64,000 nt of DNA from Oryzias latipes (GCF_002234675.1 NC_019879.2:20641855-20705854); one strand, 5' to 3'. Positions 24,721-38,264 are shown, counted from the stretch's first letter. Notes: a model not told the origin generated them from the letters alone. Program-made: numbers and translations.

Positions 24721-27183
24721 GTAGAATGAGTGAGTGATTAATGTTTTTTACTGACAATGGCCTATGTATTGTTCCCATGACCACTAAAAACTAAATAATG
24801 GTCTTTAAAGTTATACCATATGATGCACTGTAAGACAGTGCTGCACACCACTCTGAGAATATAATTAAAAAGCCTATTGCCCAACAGTCACCATGGAAAT
24901 TAAGGCATCCCTTTCACACAAGGCATTCAATTAATCTGAAAAAGCCAAATCAAACATCAACTTCTGTGGCAGTCTGCCATGTCTGCCAACAAAGGAATGC
25001 ACAAACACTCTTCCCTCTAAATAACCATTTCGGTAAGTTCACAGGCCCTGGAGCAATCTTTACTCAAAGGACATTTAGATTTGTATAAAGGTATACTTTT
25101 TAAACACATTTCCCACTGTGTGAAATCAGTCAGCCAGGGAACCAGACCAAAGAAGTGCAGATTGCAAATGCTAAAAGAAATATTTAGCCTGCTGTCATGT
25201 CCTGGCTTGAACAGGCCAAGTGATATACATCAGAGGTCTAACATGATGACCCACACTGTAATGACTAACGAAAATAGTTTCCAATAACACCATAAATACA
25301 ACACTGCTCTAAAATATAATTGATCTTGGCTATAACATCCTGCTGCCAAAACAATCTTTACGGCTTTAGGTTTTCTGATCTTCCAACCGAAAGACTTCTC
25401 GGGATTCAAAGCAGCAGTAAATGTTTTTAAAGCCTTTTTCACACATGCACTGCAGTACGCAATTTTTTTGGCAAAATTGTACGTGGGAAAACAAAGTCTT
25501 TTTGCCAGACAGTTTTTTTTATATAAAGCTATGACAGCATTTAAATTAGTTGTCAATGTAAAAGGTTGTTTTCTTTTATTTCTAATTCCATTAATTTTGC
25601 TTTAGATTGGTGATTTAGAGTACTGATATTTAAATAGTGATCCACTAATAAGGTTTTCTTTCAAACTCAGATGCTATTCCTGAGAACTAGGAGAGACATG
25701 CAAAAAAATTATCAATAAGAAGTTTTGGGTTTAAAATAAATAAAAAATTAAAAAAATGATAAATTCTCATAAATTTTAGAATTTAGAAAAATTCTAAAAT
25801 ATATATATTTAGAGGATACAATTCCATGTATGACTAAAACATCATAGATGCCCCATTTGGAACAGGTATGGGGACTTACCCGAGCAGGCTTCATACACAG
25901 GGACACCATACGGATGGCATGACAGAAATACATCAGCATAAGATCTTCTTATGTACAAAATGAAATATTACTATTAAATTGTAGACAAAATGCCCATACC
26001 AAACAGTAGTCATGCCTGGAAATGAGATCACAAAGAAAGAAAAACAGCTTTCCCTCATGTTACAACTGAGCAATAAGACGAGAGCACTAAAGCGGCTAAA
26101 GGGCTCATAAAAAGTGCATTGCAGACTGTCTCCAGTGCTATCTAGGGGAAGTGTGGAGAGCAGAGGAGCCACGGGTGCTGCTGATCCATGCCTCTGTGCA
26201 GACAGTAGCGTCTCGTCTCCCTGCTCACTGTCTCCACCGGTCTTCATCCACAGCAGAACACAGAATAAGGGGAATCAATACGTCTGTGCACAGCCACCAC
26301 ATGAAGAGGAGGGTGCGCTCCCACACAGCGAGCAGTGAAACCAGGCTGAAATCTGGCAGACACACAAGCAAGTCTTTCTATTCGGTTCTTGTTCTCCTTC
26401 AAACTTCCTGTGTCCTGCTGAGACTGCAGAGTTTGAAGACCCCAGACAGATCTTCTTATCCTGATTTGTTTCCACTGCGCAAGGATTATCATTTTTAAAG
26501 GGATTTATTACTAAAAATAACATGGATCCTCGTGTTTATAGCAAACTAAAGCTAGATTTATTATCAAACTGTATGACTGTATTTCAAAAGCAGTACAGAA
26601 AGTAAAGACTGTGATCAAACAATTAAAGACAAACCCCACCTTTTTCTTTCAAGCTTCGGCCTACACCCCCTTCCTGCCTTAACATGCAGTTTTATACCAA
26701 AACCACACATTCAAAGGCAGTCTCTGTTCCCTCTCTTTTATTCCCCTCCAACGTGAGAGCCACCTCCATAAAAGACCGATGAGCCATAGACTCTTGCTCA
26801 GACTTGAAGTAGTTTATCCTCGTCTCATAACTGCAGCTCCCCCTGTTAATGACAGACTATGTAACCTGATTCCACACATAAATGCATGCAGCCCCTCCAC
26901 ACAAACATACACCTCCGCAATCGTCTCAGAAGTTTCTCCAGCTTGTCCTTTAAAGCAATTTCATATTGTTTTAGTTCAAACAACCAGCTGTGTGTGACAG
27001 ATCACGGGCCACACAGAAAATATAAAGTTCAACCACCAGAAGAAAAAATAATAATACTTTGTGCTTTCTGAAATATTTGACCTCTGACGGGAAATTTACA
27101 AACTGCATTTCAAAGATCTGAAGTGGCCTCGTTAGTCTCTGGACCTCAATCTAATAATAAAATCTGTTTAGGGAGAGGAAAGT

Positions 27184-28692
27184 CATTATTATATACATAA
27201 CAAAAAAGTGAAACAACTGAAAATAGGTCACATTGAAGGTTCTTCAAAGTAGCCACCTTTTGATTTGATTACTGCTTTGCACACTCTTGGCATTCTCTTG
27301 ATGAGCTTCAAGAGGTAGTCACCTGAAATGGTCTTCCAACAGTCTTGAAGGAGTTCCCAGAGATGCTTAGCACTTGTTGGCCCTTTTGCCTTCACTCTGC
27401 GGTCCAGCTCACCCTAAAACCATCTCGATTGGCTTCAGGTCCGGTGACTGTGGAGGCCAGGTCATCTGGCACAGCACCCCATCACTCTCCTTCTTGGTCA
27501 AATAGCCCTTACACAGCCTGGAGGTGTGTTTTGGGTCATTGTTCTGTCGAAAAATAAATGATGGTCCAACTAAACGCAAACCGGATGGAAAAGCATGCCG
27601 CTGCAAGATGCTGTGGTAGCCATGCTGGTTCAGTATGCCTTCAATTTTGAATAAATCCCCCAACAGTGTCACCAGCAAAGCACCCCCACACCATCACACC
27701 TCCTCCTCCATGCTTCACAGAGGGAACCAGGCATGTAGAGTCCATCCGTTCACCTTTTCTGCGTTGCACAAAAACACGGTGGTTGGAACCAAGAATCTCC
27801 AATTTGGACTCATCAGACCAAAGCACAGATTTCCACAGGTCTAATGTCCATTCCTTGTGTTCTTTAGCCCAAACAAGTCTCTTCTGCTTGTTGTCTTTCT
27901 TTAGCAGTGGTTTCCTAGCAGATATTCTACCATGAAGGCCAGATTCACACAGTCTCCTTTGAACAGTAGTTGTAGAGATATGTCTGCTACTAGAACTCTG
28001 TGTGCCATTGACCTGCTCTCTAATCTGAGCTGCTGTTAACCTGCCATTTCTGAGGCTGGTGACTCGGATGAATTTATCCTCCACAGCAGAGGTGATTCTT
28101 GGTCTTCCTGGGGCGGTGTGCATGTGAGCCAGTTTCTCTGTAGTGCTTGATGGTTTTTGTGACTGCACTTGGGGACACTTACAAAGTTTTCCCAATTTTC
28201 CGGACTGACTGACCTTCATTTCTTAAAGTAATGATGGCTACTCGTTTTTCTGTAGTTAGCTGCTTTTTTTCTTGTCATAGTACAAATTCTTACAGTCTCT
28301 TCAGTAGGACTATCAGTTGTGTATCCACCTGACTTCTGCACAACACAACTGACAGTCCCAACACCATTTATAAGACAGGAAATCACACTTATTAAACCTG
28401 ACAGGGTACACCTGTGAAGCGAAAAACATTTCAGGTGACTACCTCTTCAAGCTCATCAAGAGAATGCCAAGAGTGTGCAAAGCAGTTTTCAAATCAAAAG
28501 GTGGCTACTTTGAAGAACCTACAATATGACATATTTTCAGTTGTTTCCCACTTTTTTGTTATGTATATAATCCCACATGTATTAATTCACAGTTTTGATG
28601 CCTTCAGTGTGAATATATACAATTTTTAAAGTCATGAAAATAAAGAAAACTCTTTGAATGAGAACGTGTGTCCAAACATTTGGTCTGTACTG
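27184..28692 (-). mobile_element. decayed Tc1/mariner element, left end truncated
   Basis: Long inverted arms are present: 27188-27337 and, as complement, 28421-28570, sharing the ccaagagtgtgcaaagc region and the gtggctactttgaag region. The right arm continues to a terminal ggtctgtactg followed by TA at 28693-28694, as expected for Tc1. The matching outer ~120 bases are missing on the left. The transposase inside is broken. Confidence 0.88.
27260..28278 (-). pseudogene. Tc1-like transposase pseudogene
   Basis: Reading from an ATG at 28278, the frame is disturbed near the start. It then encodes PGRPRITSAVEDKFIRVTSL, the paired-type DNA-binding part, and catalytic-domain blocks LVWAKEHKEW, VLWSDESKLE and GGGGVMVWGCF. 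A frameshift near 27640-27680 moves the rest (NDPKHTSR, WPPQSPDLKPIE) to another frame. A further shift near 27410 precedes the C-terminal ELDRRVKAKGPTSAKHLWEL block. The acidic catalytic residues are recognisable (SDES, NDPKH, SPDLKPIE), but the gene cannot make a full protein. Confidence 0.88.
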
Positions 28693-28789
28693 TATATGTC
28701 CTCCATCATGAGAAAAAGGCACAAGAACATGTTAAAAACACCAAAAACATGATTTTCATCAGAGTGGGTCTTTAGATCTGTTCAAAAAG

Positions 28790-28813
28790 AATAATAATAA
28801 TAATAATAATAAT
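28790..28813 (+). repeat. (AAT)n microsatellite
   Basis: A perfect array of about eight aat units beside a dispersed-repeat fragment at 28697-28775. Confidence 0.85.
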
Positions 28814-29664
28814 GAAAAAATGACATGAAACACTGATTGGAAATGCTAGAATACTCTGGCAGACTTGGTTGGGTTGTGTAGGGAATGCTTAAAAAAACTC
28901 ACACCTTCATTTTATTTTGATTTGCTTTCCCACTGAGACCAAACTGCCTGGAAGTAATGCTCAGCTACGACAGCTGCTCCTTTGAAGGCAACCCTGCTTG
29001 AAACAAGCACTGACCAAAAAGAACCGAAATAAATCATAAAGTAGTAAGACAGATAGCCTCACCTAATTGTGAGTCTGTAATTTTTTACCTCCACACTAAA
29101 CCATCTTTACTGAAATTACATTTTTAAACTCGCCTCTTTTGATTCACAGATCCTTTTTATTTCACAGATAAAAATATAAAGTACTTGCATTATCTTGATT
29201 TATCTAAATTCTTTTTTCTGCTAGACTGTATTTCTGCATTCATACTGCTGGTACACAATGACAGAGTTTACGTGCAAGCAAACAGATACCGTAATTTTCA
29301 ATGGTGACTGTACTTTGATAGTTTGATCCAAAGCAGTGGTTAGAAGACCTTTCGCGCTTGCCACATGAACAGTATTGTCTGAAGAAACAAACCAAACAGC
29401 TCAGGGCCGATCATTTTTCGAAATTTAAGTTCAACTACAAGACACACTGTGTCCGAGGACTTTTGAGCCCAAGGTAAATCGGTCTGTCATCAATTGATTT
29501 TAACAAATCTGGCAGAGGTGACCAAAGGTATAGTTTTGTAAACACTAGTCTGGTATGACCCCTAAATGTTCCAGGGCACAATTCCCTTACAAAGCATCAA
29601 CTATGCAACACCCCATGTTGAGTGCTACTTGCTTAAAACGGATCTGCGTAGAGTAAAAAAGTAA

Positions 29665-29912
29665 AATGGTAAATGGTGGATACTTACACAATGCTTTCCA
29701 ACCTTGATTAGGGCCCAAAGCACTTTACCGTCAGTTTCTTACGCCCATACACACAGTAAAGGCAGATCCACTGCTGTCCAAAGCACCAACCTGTAACCAC
29801 CAGGAGTAATGTGGGCTTCAGTGTCTTGCCCAAGGACACTTTCGACACATGGGCAGGCGACCTCCAACCTTCTTATCAGAGGTCAACCACTCTACCTCCT
29901 TACCACAGCCAA
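29665..29912 (-). mobile_element. tRNA-derived SINE (minus orientation)
   Basis: On the complement, the head near 29912 reads ggctgtggtaaggaggtaga and is followed by a B-box-like ggttggaggtcg. Next comes gtgtccttgggcaagacact, a block shared with the SINE at 44649-44922. The tail holds taccaccatttacca-like sequence. The head-block-tail order fits a fish tRNA-derived SINE family. Confidence 0.7.
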
Positions 29913-31639
29913 CCTACAGTGTAAACTAAACTCCAACCAACATTCTGCTGAACTGATATGCATGCAAAAGGGAAAATATATATAAATAGTTTTTTCTCTA
30001 CAAACCCGTAGGTTTTTCTCACATTTATCGGTTGATTGCAAAACTGCTGAAATAGTCCTTTGCACCACCTACAGTACGGTGTGTGTAAAAGTGAAAGCTG
30101 GCCGAGGCACTCGCATTGAAAATTAGGTATTGCCTTGAGTAAATACTGAAAACGACTTGCCAGATTTTAATAAAGTATTATTGATCTGATAATGAACTGC
30201 ACAGTATCCTCCTAACAACGTACAATGGAAAAATTAGAGACTGCTTCATTTTTGTTACAACCTGCACATAACCTTCTTTTCTACTTAAAAAAAATATCAG
30301 TTTTGATTATAATTACAGTAAAGCTCAAAGTCTACCTTCATACAGTTTAACAAATGGTGGTGGATTGCTGACTTCCAAAACCCTTACCCTCCTTTATAAT
30401 GAAATTGTTTTGTTCTCTTATTTATACAGAATTATGTGTTCTTAAAGTTTTTAACAAAACATAGAAATAAAGTCAACCACTGGAAGCACAGTGTGTGCAT
30501 GGTGTAAAATGGTAGGCTCAGGTCATTAGATAGAATCCAATGTTCAGATCAAGGCTCTTGGGACAGTTTGAAATAACAGAGAGGTCACCAGTATTGACCC
30601 CTGAAGATGAAACTGATGGATTCCAGAGAGAACCCAAGCTGTTGGTTCTTCTTTTGCTTGCTAGTATTGTGGGTACTATACTTGATTATCTAGGAGGAAA
30701 CAACTACACTTTTTTTAATCTCAGTATTTTAAGGGTTAAAAACTAATGTATGTAGTGGACTGCAAATTAAAAAGAACAAGGTTGGTAGTGGCAAAAACAA
30801 AAACATAAAAACAATAATACAAGATCAGACTATAGAGGGACCAAACTAAATTTAGTTGGTGTATTTGTCTGGGTTTTTTAAGTGGTAATTACAGCTAATG
30901 AAGCAAAGTGGAGTAAATCTCACTGACATCATCAGTCATGCAACATTTCAAAGACCCTCATTATGCAACAACACAATCCAGCAACCCCATTAGGTGCTGG
31001 GAATACCCCGTTACTGCACATGAGCTTTCTGAGACTTTGACCCTAGGCAGGTCAGCAACATCATCATCGACTACAAACTGTTGAAACGGGGAGAAAAACC
31101 AAGCTGGGTAAGCCTCCACAAACTTGTTAGTTCCAGTTACTTAAGCCCAAAGGGGCATCTGGGCCATATACAAACTCAGACTATCTGATCTGACCGTTAT
31201 CTGCCAAAGTCCACAACAGAGGTCTCTCGAGAATCCCAGGCCTCCATGGAAGCCGGAGCTCAGTATCTGGTCCACTCTATGGTTACATTCTCCGGATTGC
31301 ATAAACACGCCAAGTGCAATTCAATATCACAGAATCTGTCCGACCCTGTCACAGCACCTCCTCACACTTCCATGACCACCATACCTCAAGTGCCACAAGT
31401 CTAATATGATAGGCAGGAAGTGATGGCATCTCAGTGAAGCTGTTTACCTTTTTTTTTTTTAAACTAGCATGCATCAAATGCATCTGAGGATGAGTGAACT
31501 GCTCAGAGAGTGGGGATGTAATTTGGAAAAAGGGGGCAGGGAGTTGATAGTGAGAAGCACTACTGTGAGACATTCCTATTCACACGTTTTCCAATTCAAT
31601 CAGCACACCTATCTCTGAAGGCTCTCATCGAGCTTTAAC

Positions 31640-32750
31640 ACTTCAGTAATGAAGTTTACGCCCTCACTGCATCTGATTGCCCCGGGGCTCCTACGGTTTG
31701 ACCACCCCACACTTGTGCAAACAGTGTTTGATCACCCCGTTTTTCCCTCCAGACTACACCTCAACACTGCTGTCAACTGTGTCTCCGGCTCTCCCCACCT
31801 GCGATGGCCGCGATCGGGGTGCGTGAATATCTCTGCATGCGAGGCTGAGACACGATCGAAGCCGAACGACCCTCCCAGTGTCCGTTTGCATGACAAAGCC
31901 TCCAACAAAGTCACAACTAGTTGCAGAGATTGCGCGGCTGATGTTACAGCAGAGCCGAAATGACGGGGCCGCCCGATCGGCCGCAGCAGTTGTGAAAGCG
32001 AACACTCATTTGAATTCTTTTGACCTGGAGCTCATCACCATTTTTTTTAAAACAGCAAATAACGTCTGCCTGGGAATGAGATGGACACTGTCTTCAGGCT
32101 GGTCGTAACACACAGCTGTTCACAACCAAAAACACGTAAAATATGACATTTTTATAGGTAAACACACAAAAGAAGGCCTGCTTTTTACGAGGCAAAGCTT
32201 GAACACAGCAGAGGTTTCTTTCGAGAAACTTTTCCATGTCGCATTCCCAACACACACAGATATACGTAGAAAGAATTTTAAGCCAGCTTTAAAAACACCT
32301 TCTGGGTATGTTGCGATTTGACTTACCCTTTTAAGGTGCTTCACGGTGGCTCGGTAACCAACACAGGTAGAACTTACGCTTTAACTGACAATAAATTAAC
32401 AGACAATACCCCATCTGTTTGCCGAAGTCTGAAAAGCAGAGCCTTCATGACGCCAACTAAATCGTCCATCGGTCGCTCCGTTCGTGGCCAAAAGCGGTGA
32501 CAAACTCACTCGCTATTCGTACTTACAAACAGCCGAATTTGTGCTACATTTTGCGGCACTGTCTGTCTTTACGCAATCGAAAGAGGGGGGCAAACCGTCT
32601 GACTTTAGTATTTGCAACCCGGCGGCTCCGTTTCCAAGGCAAAAAGCCAGGATTGGTGGAGGAAGTTACCTTGCGGCGACTTACTACTGTAATTAAGCTA
32701 GCGGAAGTGAGGGGGGGTTTCCGAAACTCACTTCCGGTCAGAAATGCCAA
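31640..32750. promoter_or_regulatory. CpG-containing region, candidate acvr1 promoter and 5' noncoding exon
   Basis: CpG density rises sharply relative to the flanks, for example around 31800-31990 and 32440-32660. On the minus strand a strong donor, AAGG|gtaagt, lies at 32327/32326. This would fit a 5' noncoding exon ending there and splicing toward the acvr1 signal-peptide exon 14.5 kb away. This is inference from composition and one splice motif. Confidence 0.35.
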
Positions 32751-34140
32751 AATAAAACAAAATTCATGACTCGTTGAGCAAATGTTCAACAAATAAAACG
32801 TGCAATTATAACATAAATGAATTCATGAAAAGGGGGATAGGTTCAGAACTACTAAGTACATAACTATATTACCATTTCCAAGTATATTATACCCAACAAC
32901 TCACTTTTTTTTGTCAAAGAGCAAAGTTAATCACATTAAACTGCAAAAACAGAATGGACATTTTTGCTATAAAGACGTGTTTTCAACCTTTTCTCAAGTT
33001 CTATAATTGATAAAATCTATTAAACAATCTATTCATTGTTTATTTTTTATATCATTCATGTTATTCCCTCCTCACATATGTACAGGAACATTTTGAAGGA
33101 TTTATTGAAATTATTTATGGGCCTACTTTTTATCTCAGAGTTTCATGGTGATCAATCCTATAACCAACCCCCCCTGTGTGTATGCAAATGATTTTTTCCT
33201 TCTATTTAAAAACAAAAATTCAACAGCAATGGTTCTTTGAAAGAGGAAATAACACCACTATCAAATTATCATTTTGCATTGCAGTTTAAAACAGTTATTG
33301 CTTTTTCAACAATATTATGTCCTTAATCAAAGTGAAAACTACTTCAATTTGTATCCACGTCTTCCCCTGTAAAAGTTTAATTACCAACACATTTATTGTT
33401 GAGTAAAGTAGAAAGTTCACGCAATTCAATCTGTTTTTCCTTTTTGGTGTTTTATCTTGCAGTAGAGATCAACATTTCCTGTCCTGTACATAGTTGCAAT
33501 AAAACTTGACATGACCAAGTATTTTTTTTTTTTTTAAAGGATTTGGTTGTTTCTTGGCTATGCTCACCTTGTTGGCAGGCAAGATTCTTACGGAACATGA
33601 AACAAACTATTAGGATTTAACACTAATAAGATTTTTTAATATTTAAAATACGTATTTATTTAAATAACTTAACAAACAAAAATAAATGGCATAAATGCAT
33701 TTAATATTTTACAACATATTTAAATCAAATATTTTTCAATTTTTTCAAGTGTATTTTTGGACTGCCTTTATTTAATTAATAAATAATAATGTTTCCTTAC
33801 TCATAAGAAAACGTGAAATTTTAACAACTTACAGCGCAAAAGCGTGATCATCAGTGAACATTATGTGCTAAATTTTATATCAAAAAAGGTGAACGATAAA
33901 AATAAAAATAAAATAATTTACCAAAATAAAATACAAGAGCGACCATTCTAATTATCCTTTTCATTATAGTTGTTTTTGTTACAATACCTGCTGCTGTTTT
34001 GAATTATTTCTGGAATAAAGAACATTTATTTAAAATTATAATTCATTTTAATGAGAGTTTTGTCGTTTCACCGACCAAACGGAAGACGTGACAGACTTTT
34101 CCACCTGAACAGCTGCTGCCCGTGGTGACCATTTGAACCC

Positions 34141-34154
34141 GTTTCCATGGAGAC
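34141..34154 (+). promoter_or_regulatory. X-box-like (RFX) site upstream of c7orf57
   Basis: gtttccatggagac matches the palindromic RFX consensus GTTGCCATGGCAAC at 11 of 14 positions. It lies about 60 bp before the ATG, where X-boxes of ciliary genes usually sit. It is a motif match only. Confidence 0.4.
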
Positions 34155-34214
34155 GAGGAGTCAACTGCTACACGGAACTAGCAAAACAGTTTCTTCCGAA
34201 TTTGCTCTTCTACG

Positions 34215-37200
34215 ATGAATCCCAAGTAGGTTTACAACACATACAGATTCTGATTCTGCGTCAACTTTAACCTGTTTTGGATGAGTTAATAGAACTGATT
34301 GATGTTAACCACTTTAACTAAACCTTGTGGGCGTCATATTGCTCTTGTACTTGTAGCTGCTTATGCTTTTTTTCACCAGAAACGCGCCGTTTTTTCTCAA
34401 TGATAACGATCTTGAGCTGGTCAAATCTGGTAAGTATAGCTGTTTACATTCATTCATTCTTAAAAATCTTTACAAAAGCTTCTTTTGTGCCTTGTACGCA
34501 GAATATTGTGTAAATTCACTTACATAAACAGTTTTAGCAAAAAGTAGTACACCTAAAGTTTATTTTAACAAGTATACTTGATCATAAATACTTTTAAGCA
34601 AGTATACTACCATGTATGTGTAGTGTAGGAAAAGATAGGCCTACTAACTGAATACCTTTTCAGACTGAATTGGAACGTTTTCATTTTACAATGGTACATA
34701 AAATGTAAACTTCAAGTACACTTTTCTCACTTTTAGTACACTTGTAGTACACTTAAATTGGCTACTTTTTTCTAAGGGATTTAGTTTGTCTTGAAGTTGA
34801 GTAATGGCATAAATAATTCTCTCTCTGATTCAAGTGTCTGACTATAATATCCACCATTATATTTTGTAAGTTTATGGATAAGTGACATGAGCACCTCTGC
34901 AGGAGTCAAAACGGGGTACCACACGCTAGATGGTCATATCTCCCAGATTCCTGGTTTGTCCCCAAGCATCAGGACTCTTCCTGAAGAGAGGGCTCGAGGG
35001 AGAAGGACCGTCGTCCTGGAGAGTGATTCTGCTTATGTCAAGCTTGCGAAACAAGGGGGACATAAAGGTACAATCATGTTCCTTTTCCAGTCATTGCTTT
35101 GGTTCGTTTTATTTCTGTTACTACACTTTCTTTCCCCATTTTTTGTCATAAAAACAGGACTTTTGTCCCAAGAGGAAGCAGTTACCTCTACACCAAATTC
35201 ATATAAACCTCCAGACTGGTTCTGCTCTGAATCAGGAGACATCAGCCAACAAAGGTGCTTGAAAAATTTGATTAAATGTTACGATGAAGTTCCAGTTTGT
35301 AGTTATATTTCTGGCTTATTTTTTTTATTTAATTTATTTATCTTTCAAAAATGTATCTTGATTTATTTTTTTCCTCTAAATATCTAATTAACAGCAAGGA
35401 TGAGAAAAACTCTGGAGCCTTTCAGACATTAGAAGCCCCGTTTGGCTCTGACAACATGTCAGCCTGGGAGAGGGACAACGTGAGCTTCACTGAAAAAGAA
35501 AAGGTGAACAAGCTATGTAACGATCTATTGCTTTTGTTTGCACAAGTTGGTGTAGTGAGACCAAACAGAAGGGTTATTACCGAGTAACCAAAAGGAAAAA
35601 AAAAAAACAAATATTTTTGACTTTTTTTTTTATCCTCAGAATGTTGAAGGGCTTCCCATCCATATGGAGGAGCTGAATTCCCAAACCGAGCATCAGGAGC
35701 CCGGCAAATACAAGAGGTTGTAAGTTGTTCTTGTCACAAGGTGGTGCTGTTACTCTGTATTAACACACACAGTCCATGAGAAGTATTGTACAAAAGAATA
35801 TGTAATTACATACTTGAGACAAATGAACAGAGAGCCTCATCAGTTATTTTACCTATTTTCTTCCTAAATTCTTAGGGTTTTAAAGTTTCTGTTGATTTGA
35901 TCAATTATTTGTAACATTTTGAAACAGAACGGCCCGCTATTTGATTAGTGCAATTCGCTCAAGCTTTCCATCTTGCACAAAACTGTTCCAGCTTTAATGT
36001 GGGGAAGTCTAACATCTCATTGACTGGATGTGATGTATGTAGAGAGAAAATAGACAGAAAAAGGCCAACTGCTAAATGTTGGCATTAAATGCATTCTTTT
36101 TGGGTGATATAACTTTAAGATACTCTGTGATATCTAAATCCATTCCGGTGTATTTTAGAATAACGCTTTATGAATTGATTCATGATCTGTGGAAAATTTT
36201 AACTAAACTGTAAAAATGCTTTTGTTTTTAAGGTGATAAATCAAGCAAAACTCTTAAATTGGAGAATGGAAAATTTATCTAATTGGTTATTTTCATTTGT
36301 TTTTTCAATTACTTAAATTAGATGAAAAGCATAATATGAAAATTAAAAATATATATAACAGTATGATGAGTTTTTAAGAACTGAATCTTTCTCATATGTT
36401 CCTGACGCTGTGTAATGTTGTTTTGATTAGGTTGCTGGCTGATAACAGTTAGAAAGGGTGTTTATGCTTCAGAGCTAGTCTTGTATAGACTGCAGTTCAT
36501 ACATTATGTGATGAAACGGCAGGCAGGCTGCAAGCTCAAGTCAAACCAAACAGAACAAAGTTTAATGGCTTCCAGAATCATCTGTGAGCCCGGCTGTTTG
36601 CTTTGGCTCACATCTGATCAGTGCTTTGTGTTCCCCAAACAGTCAGGAGAATGTCAATGACTTGTTAAAGCCCCGCAGGAACTCACTTTACCGCTGCAGA
36701 GAAAATTCATGACCATAAATATCATAGTGTTTTTACAATGCAAGCAAACACACTAATGAGGCCATTTAAGCAGGTTTCTAACACAAATGAAGGAATTACT
36801 AGTTCATGAACAATTTGTGACTCCATGTGGGAGAAAATATGCTAGTAAATGGATGACAGTGAAAATTTCTGTTTGAAGAATACCATTACCAGTTACTGAT
36901 TATGTGTACTTTTATATAAACCAGAAATAAGTACCGAGGTTTACCTTAAAAAAACAGTTTTGGATTAGTGAAAGGAACAACTCATGTTTGATGTTTAAAC
37001 TGTAACCACTGTAGTCTTTTTGGCCACAGTTCTTTAGATAATTATTTATATTTTGAAATGACTAAATATTTCCACTGATTTAATTTACATAAAAAGGCAA
37101 AAAGTGGATTTTCTATACAATTTTGAACGACTAGTTCAATAAAGTTCATAGTGCTTGTATTACACCTAGATATGTGAAAAAACAGAACCGTGTCTGATAA

Positions 37201-37332
37201 TAGAAGAACCTAAGAAGTCAATTTGAAATGACTTTCTGCTTTTTCAGAGTGTTTGACAAGAAGCCGGCACCTGTTGACATGTCTAAGCTTCTGAGTTTTG
37301 GCTATGCTGAAGCCAACAGCCCAATCCAATGA
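34215..37332 (+). CDS. c7orf57: c7orf57-like protein gene
   Basis: Seven coding exons: 34215-34225, 34380-34429, 34903-35067, 35158-35254, 35395-35503, 35640-35719, 37248-37332. All junctions are GT-AG and phases close, giving 198 residues from MNPKNAPFFL to ANSPIQ and a TGA stop. Recognisable blocks compared with human C7orf57 (from memory, about 295 residues) are SQIPGLS, SDSAYVKLAKQGG, KPPDWF, and a late VDMSKLLSFGY matching NFSKLISNGY. The fish protein lacks the long human C-terminal tail. It has no signal peptide, membrane helix or known domain, and its function is unknown. It is in tandem with upp2 just as human C7orf57 neighbours UPP1. A polyadenylation signal (aataaa) lies at 37804-37809; a possible splice within the 3' UTR (gtaagg after the stop) was noticed. 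Confidence 0.78.
35720..37247 (+). other. last coding intron of c7orf57
   Basis: 1.5 kb of AT-rich sequence without recognisable repeats or exons. Confidence 0.6.
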
Positions 37333-38191
37333 TGCAAGTAAGGAGCCCTAAACACCCCAAAACACTGTCATTTCTTTTTGCTAATCACGCTTTCAGTGCT
37401 GTAAAAAAGAAACAGACACAGATTACTGAGCAGTATAAACAAATAGCCAATAAAATGACTATAATTTCAGCTCTCTGCGATTTCTAAACCTCTTGATGTA
37501 AAGATATTGGTGAATTATGCTGTAAAGGCGAAGTTAATGATTTTTGCTCTGCTTCATTTTATCCTCAACAGTCTGGAGGTCTGCCAGATCCAAAACCACG
37601 CCGTCTTCTCCTATGACATTCATGTCTGTTCCTCTTTCTCGTTAAGTCCCGTCAAATATTGTACCGGCATTTCTTAGAGGATTAAGGTTGTCGACTGACT
37701 CAGCAGCATTTGCGCTGTTTGTCTCATCTGCTTTGCCTTGTTACTAAAGATGCTGAATGTGTTATATTTTTAGCTGGATTGTTCCGGTTTGCAGAAAATT
37801 TCAAATAAAGTTCTAAAGATTTGGAATTTCGTCTTTCTGTGCTTTCATGCGTGTGCACTCTGTGTGATCAGTGCTTGTTTGTTCATTTCACTTTGTGAGC
37901 ATGTCAATGTTTTGGAGGATTTGCCAAATGTCTGCAAACTCAATCGCAGGTCATCTGCCTGTTCTCTTGGTCAGTTATGTCAAATCACGTCAGATATCCT
38001 CTCGCCTCCTATTGACTTATGTCAGGACATTACACACTTTCCTAACATGTATGTAATCTTTAACCTTAGCAGTATTTATATGGGATGTGGGGTTTCCAAT
38101 TGCAGCGGTTTTTAAATCACTTTTTACCTTGTGCAAATATTTTTTGTTGTAGCTTTTGCTCTGTTTGTTTGGAGCCGGTACATTTTAATCA

Positions 38192-38264
38192 GGGCGGGGA
38201 CCGCTGACTACTCCTCTCTACACAACCAATCAGCTGTTGGGTCAAGAGTCACAAGTATATTAAG
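38192..38264 (+). promoter_or_regulatory. candidate upp2 proximal promoter
   Basis: A GC box (gggcgggg, 38192-38199), a CCAAT box (38226-38230) and a TATA-like gtatattaag (38255-38264) occur in that order, 115-190 bp before the upp2 ATG. The spacing fits a focused promoter. No experimental support is available. Confidence 0.45.

Larger units (their letters stand above)
17806..34140. other. gene-poor region upstream of the acvr1 coding exons
   Basis: No protein-coding exon was recognised here apart from transposon remnants. The region probably contains the long first intron(s) and noncoding 5' exons of acvr1. Repeats are listed separately at 23127-24484, 24595-24720, 27184-28692 and 29665-29912. 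A GC-richer, CpG-containing stretch is at 31640-32750. The stretches 19000-23000 and 32800-34050 are AT-rich with nothing recognisable. Confidence 0.5.
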
